Positions 56,419 to 64,000 of a stretch of 64,000 nt of DNA are shown piece after piece. The notes under the pieces were generated by a model. The model made no database searches. It saw nothing but the letters and a program-made list of their open reading frames with translations, and was not told where the DNA came from. A program made the translations under genes and the position numbers. Position 1 is the first letter of the stretch. Each line of letters starts with the position of its first letter. Source of the DNA: Prevotella sp. (GTDB taxonomy: Bacteria; Bacteroidota; Bacteroidia; Bacteroidales; Bacteroidaceae); the NCBI GenBank assembly GCA_017940545.1, contig JAGAYI010000006.1, positions 62,001-126,000 on the forward strand, read 5' to 3'.

Positions 56419-58968
56419 ATGAGACATACACTATTCCTTATTATATTGTGCCTCGGCTTAGTCAAAGCACAAGCGCAGAAACTGAGTAAGCATTACACCG
56501 AGACCTCGCTCTCCGACGTACTCATCGACCTGAACCGTTCGCAGACGGACAGCCGCATCAGTTTCATCTACAACGAACTGGAGGACTTCACCGTCACCAC
56601 CAGTTTCCGCAACCAGACTATCGGCAATGCTGTGCGCCAAGTGGTAGGCTTCTACCCTATGAAGATTACCGAGACCGACAGCCTCATCACCGTAGAGTGC
56701 ATCCAGAAAGAGACGCAGAAGGTCATCGGGCGCGTGATAGACGAACAGGGACAGCCCGTGGAGTTTGCCAACGTAGCCCTGCTGCTGCCTGCCGACTCAT
56801 CGTTCATCAATGGCGGCGTGACTAATGGCAACGGTGATTTCGTCATTCCCTGTCGTCCTGGTCACATGCTTATCCGCGTGTCGTTCGTTGGCTATAAAAC
56901 CCATTATCAGCCCTGCACCGTCGGCGAAGTAGGCAATATCCGCCTCCGTCGTGATGCCATCATGCTGAAGAACGTCGTGGTGAAGGGCGAGATCCCGCAG
57001 TTCCAAATGACGGCAGGCGGTATGACTGTTAATGTGCAAGGTACGCTATTGGCCAAGATGGGTACAGCCACTGACCTGCTGGGGCAGTTGCCCCGTGTCA
57101 CAGCATCACCCGAAGGCAACGTCAGTGTCTATGGCAAAGGCACGCCTATCATCTATATCAACAACCGCAAGGTGCGCGACAACCGCGAACTGACTCAACT
57201 GAAGTCGGAGGACATCAAGTCGGTGGACATCATCACGTCGCCTGGTGCGAAGTATGATGCCTCTGCCGAGAGCGTCATCCGCATCCGTACCGTCAGGCGG
57301 CGCGGCGAGGGCTTCAGCCTGAAAACAGAGACCAACATCTACAACAACACGCACTGGCGCGGCTACGAAGACCTGACTGCCAAGTACAGCACCGACAGGC
57401 TGGAAGTCAGTCTCAACGGCTACTATCGCCACAGTTGGATGGGCGAGGACAACCACCTCGGGCAAGACCTTTACGGGCAGGATGCCACTACGAGTGTACG
57501 TCAGAATCTGTTGAACAGCAATAGACACGACATGTTGTATGGCGAGGCAAGCCTGAGTTTCGACATCAACGACAGCACATCGCTGGGCCTGACCTACGAC
57601 GTATGGAAGACCTTCAACGACAAGGTTTTCGGCGAAGGACCTCAGGAGATTTACCGTAACAATCAGTTAATCGGCACACTGCTCCAGCAGCAGAATGTTG
57701 GATTCACTGACGGTCCCGACCATGACCTGAACGTTTACTTCACAGGCAAGCTGGGGCTTGCTACCATCGACTTCAACGGCACGGCCATCTGGAAACGTGA
57801 GCAGCGCAGCGACATCACTCATGAACGTCAGAGTACGCTGGGCGACCGCGACGTCCATACCAATATGCTACAGCGCAACCGCATGCAGGCCGCCAAACTG
57901 GTATTGTCGTACCCCGTGCTGAAAGGCGAACTGAGTCTTGGCACGGAGACCACTCACACCCAGACTGATGGCAAATATACCAATGAGGAAGGCTACGCCA
58001 GCAACTCAGAAACCAATATCCGCGAGAACAACACCGCCGTCTTCACCGAATACCGCCATCCGCTGGGCGACTTCGAACTGCGTGCCGGCCTGCGCTATGA
58101 ACACGTCAACAGCCGCTACTATCTGTACGATGCCCTGCAGGATGACCTCAGCCGCCGATACGACCAGTGGTTTCCCAACGTGGCACTATCGTGGAACAAA
58201 GGCAAGTGGGGTGCGCAACTGAACTACAGCAAGCGCACTCAGCGCCCCTCATACTGGCAACTGCGCAACTTTATGCAATACGACAACCGCTACGCCTTCG
58301 AGGGTGGCAACCCGCAACTGCAACCGCAGATGAAGCACACCGTCGGACTCGATGCCAAATACGCCTGGCTCAGTCTGCAACTCTCCTATTCGTATCAGAA
58401 GGACGCTATCCTCTGGCTCTCCGTGCTCGACCGCGACCTGAATGTCTCCGTGTTGAGCAATCGCAACTTCGACCACTATCAGAGTGCATACGTCTCGTTG
58501 TCGGCCTCGCCCAAGTTCGGCTTCTGGCAGCCCACGTGGGACATCAGTTGCTGGCGGGCCTTCTTCGATGCAAGCGAGTATGGCTCAAGGCTCGGCAGTT
58601 ACAAGCCCAACTGGACCTTTGCCTTGAAGAACCGTTTTGCCATCAGCAAGACCTGCACGGCCACGTTCAACATGAACTACAAGACGAAGGAGTATGCGGG
58701 CTTCGTCGTCAGCAAGCCAGAGTTCTGGATAGCGGCATCTGTTGCGAAGTCGTTCTTCCGTGAGGCACTCACCATCCGCCTCTATGCCAGCGACATCTTC
58801 AAGACCTATCGCGAAGAATGGACCATGTATGGTCAGGGCGTTGACTTCTATAAGGATTGCTACAACTACGCCCGCCATGTGGGCCTCGTCGTCATCTATA
58901 ACCTGAATCCCACCCGCTCGAAGTACAAGGGCACCGGTGCCGGCAATGCCGAGAAGAGCCGACTGTAA
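56419..58968 (+). CDS. TonB-dependent outer-membrane receptor with STN and CarboxypepD_reg domains
   Basis: The 849-residue product has a signal peptide (cut after VKAQAQ), an STN signalling domain (about 25-95, LSDVLIDLNRSQTDSRISFI), a carboxypeptidase-like domain (VIGRVIDEQGQPVEFANVAL), a plug (MTAGGMTVNVQGTLLAKMGT, DIKSVDIITSPGAKYDASAE) and a C-terminal barrel. The STN domain with the upstream sigma/anti-sigma pair fits trans-envelope signalling. The imported ligand is unknown. The C-terminal 56 bp also occur as a remnant at 53942-53997. Confidence 0.88.
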   Translation: MRHTLFLIILCLGLVKAQAQKLSKHYTETSLSDVLIDLNRSQTDSRISFIYNELEDFTVTTSFRNQTIGNAVRQVVGFYPMKITETDSLITVECIQKETQKVIGRVIDEQGQPVEFANVALLLPADSSFINGGVTNGNGDFVIPCRPGHMLIRVSFVGYKTHYQPCTVGEVGNIRLRRDAIMLKNVVVKGEIPQFQMTAGGMTVNVQGTLLAKMGTATDLLGQLPRVTASPEGNVSVYGKGTPIIYINNRKVRDNRELTQLKSEDIKSVDIITSPGAKYDASAESVIRIRTVRRRGEGFSLKTETNIYNNTHWRGYEDLTAKYSTDRLEVSLNGYYRHSWMGEDNHLGQDLYGQDATTSVRQNLLNSNRHDMLYGEASLSFDINDSTSLGLTYDVWKTFNDKVFGEGPQEIYRNNQLIGTLLQQQNVGFTDGPDHDLNVYFTGKLGLATIDFNGTAIWKREQRSDITHERQSTLGDRDVHTNMLQRNRMQAAKLVLSYPVLKGELSLGTETTHTQTDGKYTNEEGYASNSETNIRENNTAVFTEYRHPLGDFELRAGLRYEHVNSRYYLYDALQDDLSRRYDQWFPNVALSWNKGKWGAQLNYSKRTQRPSYWQLRNFMQYDNRYAFEGGNPQLQPQMKHTVGLDAKYAWLSLQLSYSYQKDAILWLSVLDRDLNVSVLSNRNFDHYQSAYVSLSASPKFGFWQPTWDISCWRAFFDASEYGSRLGSYKPNWTFALKNRFAISKTCTATFNMNYKTKEYAGFVVSKPEFWIAASVAKSFFREALTIRLYASDIFKTYREEWTMYGQGVDFYKDCYNYARHVGLVVIYNLNPTRSKYKGTGAGNAEKSRL

Positions 58969-58996
58969 TTCTTGTTGTAATTTAAGTTTCGCATTT

Positions 58997-59045
58997 GCTC
59001 CTTGCCCCTTACTCCTTGCCCCTTGCTCCTTGCCCCTTGCTCCTC
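58997..59045. repeat. 14-15-bp tandem repeat CTCCTTGCCCCTT
   Basis: Three to four copies of CTCCTTGCCCCTT(G/A) in the 268-bp gap between the receptor gene and pfkA. Confidence 0.85.
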
Positions 59046-59129
59046 TCAACTGTAGCTTGCGAAAGTTGAGCTATTTAAAAATAGGAGACGGAAAAGTTGC
59101 AAAAAAATGCGGATTTTTGCAACTTTTCC
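59045..59129 (+). terminator. Two hairpins ending the sigma-receptor operon
   Basis: CTCAACT (59045-59051) pairs with AGTTGAG (59064-59070). Downstream, GGAAAAGTTGCAAAAA (59090-59105) pairs perfectly with its complement at 59114-59129. The second is a typical strong intrinsic terminator. Confidence 0.8.
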
Positions 59130-59163
59130 CTTCATTATTGGTGGCGGTTCGGATTATTTTTTT

Positions 59164-59171
59164 TATTTTTG
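59164..59171 (+). promoter_or_regulatory. -7 box of pfkA
   Basis: TATTTTTG, 65 bp before the ATG at 59237. A TTG at 59138-59140 is spaced 23 bp away, slightly long. Confidence 0.5.
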
Positions 59172-59236
59172 CAGCAATAATCACATCAACGGACAACTGA
59201 CGTAACAGAAAACGACAATAGTAAAACAAACAATTT

Positions 59237-60214
59237 ATGGCTAAGATTAAAACTATAGGTATTCTGACATCGGGTGGAGATGCCCCCGGTATGAATGCGG
59301 CCATTCGCGCCGTGACGCGAGCCGGTATTTACAACGGTTTCAACATCAAAGGCATCTATCGTGGCTTTGACGGACTCATCAAGGGCGAGGTAAAATCCTT
59401 CACCACCGAGAATGTCAGCGGAATCATCACCAGGGGTGGCACCATCCTGAAAACCGCACGCAGCAAGGAGTTTATGACCCCCGAAGGCAGGCAGCTGGCA
59501 TACGAGACGTGCCAGAAAGAAGAAATCGACGCCCTGGTGGTTATTGGTGGCAACGGCTCGCTGACGGGAGCCTGGAACTTCGGGGTGGAGTTTGACTTCC
59601 CCTGCATCGGCCTGCCTGGCACCATAGACAACGACCTCTATGGCACGGATGCCACCATCGGCTACGACACCACGATGAACACCATCATGGAGTGTGTTGA
59701 TAGAATTCGAGACACGGCCAACTCGCACGAGCGCATCTTCTTCGTTGAGGTCATGGGGCGCGATGCTGGTTTCCTGGCTCAGAACTGCGCCATTGCCTGT
59801 GGTGCCGAAGCAGCCATCGTTCCCGAGGAGGCTACTGACGTTGACCAGTTGGCACAGTTCATGGGGCGTGGCATTCGTAAGTCTAAGAAGTCGTGCATCG
59901 TCATCGTTTCCGAGAGTCCCAAGTGCGGTGCCCTCTACTATGCCGACCGTGTGAAACACGAGTTCCCCGGGTTCGACGTGCGCGTGTCTATCCTGGGTCA
60001 CTTGCAGCGTGGCGGCACACCGTCAGCTCGTGACCGCATTTTGGCCAGCAGTTGTGGCGTGGGTGCCATTCAAGCCATCATGCAAGGCCAGCGCAACGTG
60101 ATGGTAGGCTACCGCAACAACGACATTGTCTATGTGCCTTTCTCTGAGTGCATACGTACAGACAAGCGATTCGACAAACGGCTCATTACAGTACTTGACG
60201 AACTGAGCATTTAA
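59237..60214 (+). CDS. pfkA: ATP-dependent 6-phosphofructokinase
   Basis: The 325-residue product shows [56 protein letters not shown] (with the catalytic Asp region), and [12 protein letters not shown]. It makes fructose-1,6-bisphosphate. The ATP-site Gly (GNGS) is as in ATP-type enzymes; the residue before it is Asn where E. coli has Asp, which I believe is common in Bacteroidales but could not check. Length is standard. Pgi is encoded 30 kb away. Confidence 0.93.
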   Translation: MAKIKTIGILTSGGDAPGMNAAIRAVTRAGIYNGFNIKGIYRGFDGLIKGEVKSFTTENVSGIITRGGTILKTARSKEFMTPEGRQLAYETCQKEEIDALVVIGGNGSLTGAWNFGVEFDFPCIGLPGTIDNDLYGTDATIGYDTTMNTIMECVDRIRDTANSHERIFFVEVMGRDAGFLAQNCAIACGAEAAIVPEEATDVDQLAQFMGRGIRKSKKSCIVIVSESPKCGALYYADRVKHEFPGFDVRVSILGHLQRGGTPSARDRILASSCGVGAIQAIMQGQRNVMVGYRNNDIVYVPFSECIRTDKRFDKRLITVLDELSI

Positions 60215-60225
60215 AAGAATACGGA

Positions 60226-60268
60226 AAGGAAAAGTGACGGATATTAACTTGCCGTTGCTTTTCCTTTT
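60226..60268 (+). terminator. Terminator after pfkA
   Basis: AAAGGAAAAG-TG-ACGG (60226-60241) pairs with CCGT-TG-CTTTTCCTTT (60253-60268), with a TG/TG internal mismatch, then T-rich sequence. Confidence 0.75.
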
Positions 60269-60285
60269 TCCTTTTCATTCGTGTA

Positions 60286-60810
60286 ATGGACTACCAGAAA
60301 ATCATTGAGAAATACTACCCTGACGACGGGGACTTGCGGCGCCTGCTGCTGAAACACTCGCGTCAGGTGGCTGACAGGACGCTCCTGATAGCCGGCCGGC
60401 ACCCTGAGTGGGCTCTCGACAAGGAATTCTTAGAGGCTGCGGCCATGCTGCACGACATTGGCATTGTGCGTTGCAATGCCCCGGGCATCTATTGTTACGG
60501 AACGGAACCTTACATCAGTCATGGCCAGATAGGCGGGCAGATGTTGCGCAACCTGAACGACCCTTCGCTGTGCGAGGGGAGAACCGAGGCACTTGCCCGT
60601 GTATGTGAGCGCCACACGGGAACGGGACTGCCTGGATGGGAACCGGAAACACTCGAGGAACAGCTCATCTGCTATGCCGACAAATTCTACTCGAAGTCCA
60701 GCCCTGACCACGAGAAGACATTGGAAGAAGCTATGCGTTCGCTGCAAAAGTTCGGCCCCGAGGGCGTGGAACGGCTGAAAGCATGGGCGGAGAAGTTTGA
60801 GGGAAAATAA
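60286..60810 (+). CDS. HD-domain (HDIG-type) hydrolase
   Basis: The 174-residue product is a small HD phosphohydrolase: LKHSRQVADRTLLIAGRHPE, then AAMLHDIGIVRCNAPGIYCY (the H..HDIG pair), and ICYADKFYSKSSPDHEKTLE with the final metal-binding Asp. The usual H...HD...D metal ligands are all present. Substrate is unknown; relatives hydrolyse nucleotides or phosphoesters. An A-rich stretch with GATAAAA-like repeats (60811-60870) follows. Confidence 0.82.
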   Translation: MDYQKIIEKYYPDDGDLRRLLLKHSRQVADRTLLIAGRHPEWALDKEFLEAAAMLHDIGIVRCNAPGIYCYGTEPYISHGQIGGQMLRNLNDPSLCEGRTEALARVCERHTGTGLPGWEPETLEEQLICYADKFYSKSSPDHEKTLEEAMRSLQKFGPEGVERLKAWAEKFEGK

Positions 60811-60932
60811 AAAAAGTAAAAAGATAAAAGGGTGAAAGGGTAAAAAGATAAAAAAGTACAAAGAATTAAAAAAATAAGGACTGCGGCAGCAATTTCTTCA
60901 TTCTTCGTTCTTCATTCTTCACTAAAAATTAT
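60811..60932. repeat. Low-complexity intergenic stretch
   Basis: A-rich repeats of about 15 bp (GGTAAAAAGATAAAA-like), then TTCTTCATTCTTCGTTC-like pyrimidine repeats. No gene is seen. Confidence 0.7.
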
Positions 60933-60940
60933 TACCTTTG
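60933..60940 (+). promoter_or_regulatory. -7 box directly before lptD
   Basis: TACCTTTG ends 5 bp before the GTG start at 60946, so the transcript would begin within a few bases of the start codon. No TTTG is found 20 bp upstream. Confidence 0.5.
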
Positions 60941-60945
60941 CAGCC

Positions 60946-63891
60946 GTGAGAAGAAAAACGCTCATATTTATATTGCTCTTCGCCTTCATTTTCGTGATGG
61001 CTGGATTACCGTCTTTGCGCTTTGCAAGGACGGAAGCTTTCACTAATGCCCACCCTGCGGCACCCGAAGAGGCTTCAATGCCTTTCGGACAGACGCATGT
61101 GTCCCACTCGGTGGGCGAGGGGAGAGGCTTGGCTCCCAACGACAGTGTACCTCAGGACTCCGCAATAGTGTCCCCCTCGGGTGACGAAGGGGAGAGCTTG
61201 GCTGTTGACACCACCAAGATGGACTCCCTGCAGCTGCTCATCTACAAACGCAACAAAGCCATTGACGACTCTCTGCGCCTGGACAGTTTGAACCGACAAC
61301 GGAAGAACGGCATTGACGCCCCTGTGGAGTATGAAGCCAAAGACTCCATGACATACGAGGCATCCTCGGGTACGGCGCATCTTTTTGGCTCCGCCAAGGT
61401 GAAATATGAGGACATGAACCTGGAGAGTGACCAGATTTACATGAATCTGGACTCCAACATTGTGCATGCCACGGGTACGGCCGACTCATTGGGCGTCATT
61501 AGGGGTACACCCGTGTTCAGCATGGGAAATGATACTTACGAGAATGACACCATGGCCTTCAACTTCAAGACAAAGAAAGGACTCATTACGGGTGTCTATA
61601 CTCAACAGGACGAGGGATTCCTGACATCGGAGATTGCCAAGCGTGGTGCTGACGGAGAACTGTTTCTGCAGCACGGGCGCTATACTACTTGCGAGGAGGA
61701 CCACCCCGACTTCTATCTGGCATTGTCGCGTGCCAAGGTGCGCCCCGGCAAGGACGTCGTGTTCGGACCGGCTTACCTGGTAGTGGCCGACGTGCCGCTG
61801 CCCTTTGCCATTCCCTACGGTTTCTTCCCCTTCACGAAGAGCTACTCCAGCGGTTTCATCATGCCGACCTACGGCGACGAGACCAATCGCGGCTTCTATT
61901 TGCGTGACGGTGGCTATTACCTCGCCCTGTCAGACAAGATAGACCTGAAACTGTTAGGCGAGATTTACACAAAAGGCTCGTGGGGTGTGTCGGTGGCCTC
62001 CAACTATGCCAAGCGTTATAAGTATAAGGGCTCGTTCTTCTTTAGCTACCAGAGCCTGGTGACGGGCGAAAAGAACATGCCTGACTATGAGAAGACCACC
62101 AGCTTCAAACTGACATGGAACCACACTCAGGACCCGAAGGCAAACCCCTTCCAAACGCTGTCGGGCCGCGTGAACTTCGTAACCTCCGATTATGAACGCA
62201 GCAACCTGACGTCGCTTTATAATCCGCAGGCTCTGACGCAGACCACACGTGCGTCGTCCATCAGCTGGGGTACCAAGTTCTCAAGCATTGGCATGAGCAT
62301 CACTTCCACGTTCACCCTGAACCAGAACATGCGCGACTCCATCATCGACCTGACGCTGCCCGACCTGAACGTCACCGTAGAACGCTTCTACCCCTTTAAA
62401 CGGAAGAAGGCCGCGGGCGAGGAACGTTGGTACGAGAAAATATCATTGCAGTATAAAGGGCAGATCAGTAACACCATCAGGACGAAAGAAAAAAAGCTGT
62501 TGCACAGCAGTCTGTCAAGAGACTGGTCGAACGGCATCAAGCACGAGATACCCATCCAGGGAAACTTCTCGTTGTTTAATGTGGTGAACCTCAACCCGTC
62601 CATCAACTTCATTGACCGCATGTACTTCCGCCGTACGGAAAAGTCGTGGAACCAGGCTACGCAAAAAGAGGTGGCCGACACGGTGAGCGGATTCTACAAC
62701 GTCTATAACTGGAGCCTGAATCTCGGAATGTCCACGAAACTCTACGGCTTCTACGTTCCCAACAGAAAACTCTTCGGTGAAAAGATACAGGCCATCCGTC
62801 ATGTGCTGACCCCAACCGTCACCTTCAGCTACGCACCGGACTTCAGTGCCTCACGCTACGGTTATTACCAGACATACCAGAAGACCGATGCCGACGGCAA
62901 CGTGTCGCTGGTGGAGTACTCACCCTATCAGGGACAGCTGTTCAGTCCTCCCCTCAGCAAGGGTATGACGGGTAGCATGAGTGTCGATTTGTCGAACAAC
63001 GTGGAGATGAAAATCAAGAGCGACAAGGACTCCACGGGATTTAGGAAAATCAGTCTGATTGACGAACTGCGCTTAGGCATGTCGTATAACTTTGCGGCAG
63101 ACAGACAACCACTGAGTCCGCTAAGTGCCTCGTTACGCCTGAAACTCTCCAAGAGCTATACGCTGAACCTGAGTACGTCGTTCGCCAGCTATGTCTATGA
63201 AGCCGACTCCGTGGGTGCCACGCCGCGTGAAAGTGACCACACCACCTACTGGCAGAAGGGAAAATGGGGACGCATGCAGAGCATTTCCTACAACCTCTCG
63301 TACGAGCTGAACAACGAGAAGGTCATGAAATTCTTCAGGTGGCTGCGCGGAGAACGCGACGACGACAAAGACAAAAAGGACGAAAACGAAGGCAACAAGG
63401 ACGACGAAGAGGTCGATCCGCTGAACCCCAATATTGACTCCGACATGGAGCGCGGCAAGCACGCCGCCAAGAAGAACGATGGCGAAAAGGCAGAAACCGA
63501 CGAAGACGGATACATGGCCTTCAAAATGCCCTGGGCATTGCACCTTGGGTGGGGTATCTCGGTGGCCGAGAACCGTTCGGGTAACTTTAACTACAACACC
63601 ATGCGCTATCCCTACAAGGTGACGCAGACGCTGAACCTGAGTGGAAACATCAGGATTGCTGACGGCTGGGACATCAACTTCACCAGTGGCTATGACTTCG
63701 AGAACAAGAAGATTTCCATGACCACGGCCTCACTGTCGCGCGACTTGCACTGCTTCAACATGGCATGTACCGTCACGCTGGCTCCTTACACCAGCTATAA
63801 CTTCTCGTTCCGCTGCAATGCTGCAACGCTGACCGATGCGTTGAAGTACGACAAGCGCTCCGGCTATACGAATGCGGTGCAGTGGTATTGA
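60946..63891 (+). CDS. lptD: LPS-assembly protein LptD
   Basis: The 981-residue product has an N-terminal signal (IFILLFAFIFVMAGLPSL), a proline/serine-rich insert, an OstA/LptA-like jellyroll (AHLFGSAKVKYEDMNLESDQ to DTMAFNFKTKKGLITGVYTQ), and a large barrel (PYGFFPFTKSYSSGFIMPTY). An acidic low-complexity loop follows at about 805-850 (DDDKDKKDENEGNKDDEEVD). LptD with LptE inserts LPS in the outer membrane. Bacteroidales LptD is often this long. The start is GTG at 60946; the next in-frame ATG (60997) would lose most of the signal peptide. Two related 36-bp repeats lie at 61099-61134 and 61168-61203. Confidence 0.87.
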   Translation: MRRKTLIFILLFAFIFVMAGLPSLRFARTEAFTNAHPAAPEEASMPFGQTHVSHSVGEGRGLAPNDSVPQDSAIVSPSGDEGESLAVDTTKMDSLQLLIYKRNKAIDDSLRLDSLNRQRKNGIDAPVEYEAKDSMTYEASSGTAHLFGSAKVKYEDMNLESDQIYMNLDSNIVHATGTADSLGVIRGTPVFSMGNDTYENDTMAFNFKTKKGLITGVYTQQDEGFLTSEIAKRGADGELFLQHGRYTTCEEDHPDFYLALSRAKVRPGKDVVFGPAYLVVADVPLPFAIPYGFFPFTKSYSSGFIMPTYGDETNRGFYLRDGGYYLALSDKIDLKLLGEIYTKGSWGVSVASNYAKRYKYKGSFFFSYQSLVTGEKNMPDYEKTTSFKLTWNHTQDPKANPFQTLSGRVNFVTSDYERSNLTSLYNPQALTQTTRASSISWGTKFSSIGMSITSTFTLNQNMRDSIIDLTLPDLNVTVERFYPFKRKKAAGEERWYEKISLQYKGQISNTIRTKEKKLLHSSLSRDWSNGIKHEIPIQGNFSLFNVVNLNPSINFIDRMYFRRTEKSWNQATQKEVADTVSGFYNVYNWSLNLGMSTKLYGFYVPNRKLFGEKIQAIRHVLTPTVTFSYAPDFSASRYGYYQTYQKTDADGNVSLVEYSPYQGQLFSPPLSKGMTGSMSVDLSNNVEMKIKSDKDSTGFRKISLIDELRLGMSYNFAADRQPLSPLSASLRLKLSKSYTLNLSTSFASYVYEADSVGATPRESDHTTYWQKGKWGRMQSISYNLSYELNNEKVMKFFRWLRGERDDDKDKKDENEGNKDDEEVDPLNPNIDSDMERGKHAAKKNDGEKAETDEDGYMAFKMPWALHLGWGISVAENRSGNFNYNTMRYPYKVTQTLNLSGNIRIADGWDINFTSGYDFENKKISMTTASLSRDLHCFNMACTVTLAPYTSYNFSFRCNAATLTDALKYDKRSGYTNAVQWY
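61099..61203. repeat. Repeat pair inside lptD
   Basis: Two 36-bp segments, 61099-61134 and 61168-61203, both start GTGTCCC and end AGCTTGGCT or GGCTTGGCT, with about 29 matching positions. They encode related peptides (SHSVGEGRGLA; SPSGDEGESLA). The C-run/G-run pattern links them with the hairpins near yajC. Confidence 0.75.
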
Positions 63892-63948
63892 TTCTTTTCA
63901 GGGGAGGCGCAAAAAGGAAAGAGAAAGTAAGAAGAAGCTTAGAAGAAT

Positions 63949-64000
63949 ATGGCTGAACTGGAACCTATGATAAGGGACTTGGCATTGATGCTGGTGGTTG
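63949..64000 (+). CDS. Start of a membrane protein, probably cation:proton antiporter (partial)
   Basis: The ATG at 63949 opens MAELEPMIRDLALMLVV before the window ends. Bacteroidales Kef/CPA2-type antiporters begin in a very similar way (MAELxPLIxDLAxIL). Only 17 codons are visible, so the assignment is tentative. Confidence 0.4.
   Translation, partial: MAELEPMIRDLALMLVV

Noticed and set aside
59237-60214. PPi-dependent phosphofructokinase because of GGNGS instead of GGDGS
   Set aside because: PPi enzymes usually have Asp at the Gly position that is kept here; the ATP-type assignment stands.

Overview
The window looks like a chromosomal segment from a Bacteroidales bacterium, most likely Prevotellaceae. 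The evidence is promoters of the Bacteroidetes type (TTTG, about 20 bases, TAnnTTTG), STN/TonB outer-membrane families, DUF4230, DUF4890 and DUF5606 genes, a long Bacteroidetes NusB, and the nusB-yajC-ybbR-coaE and rplY-pth-S4 gene orders. I found no tRNA or rRNA genes. Most of the window is ordinary core genome, with accessory patches at about 12.5-13.5, 19.3-24.2, 41.4-41.9 and 53.0-56.2 kb.

Region 1 (1-9.7 kb, minus strand) is one edge of an aryl-polyene/flexirubin-like lipid cluster: ketosynthase, ACP, dehydratase, MMPL exporter, FAD oxidoreductase, ketoreductase, LolA-like carrier and a cut-off outer-membrane protein. An AraC regulator and a GNAT-like gene lie upstream on the same strand. 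Next come a porin and a sodium symporter (9.9-12.5 kb), a repeat-rich gap with an internally deleted IS982-family element (13151-13460), and a block of membrane or envelope regulators: a TPR-SpoIIE phosphatase, a TPR/HTH lipoprotein, a TonB-domain protein and a TPR protein (13.6-19.3 kb).

Region 2 (19.4-24.2 kb) is the most unusual. It holds a Y1 (RAYT-type) transposase gene broken by an in-frame TAG, and then an AT-rich two-gene island: an SPFH-GYF protein and a zinc-ribbon CFI-box protein. The island sits between inverted copies of a 33-bp repeat and next to a 140-base multi-hairpin element. A HEPN/MNT toxin-antitoxin pair and two short intergenic repeat arrays follow.

Region 3 (24.2-53 kb) is mainly housekeeping: trmO, an AGCS symporter, two DUF4230 genes, pgi, gpsA, lysS, two tandem ROK genes (one degenerate), menaquinone genes (hotdog thioesterase, menF, menD), a nucleoside kinase, DUF5606-coaE-ybbR-yajC-nusB, rplY-pth-S4, an antiporter, metY, queF and an oxaloacetate-decarboxylase-like protein without the biotinyl lysine.

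Region 4 (53-64 kb) has a 1.1-kb gap with repeats and gene remnants, including an exact 56-bp copy of the 3' end of the outer-membrane gene 5 kb downstream. It continues with an AAA ATPase behind a palindrome-overlapped promoter, an ECF sigma/anti-sigma/TonB-dependent receptor trio, pfkA, an HD-domain hydrolase, lptD and the start of an antiporter-like gene.

Two themes run across the window. Many intergenic regions carry short tandem arrays (7-26 bp units) of different families, and four genes (MMPL exporter, coaE, anti-sigma, lptD) carry repeat or palindrome insertions that keep the reading frame.
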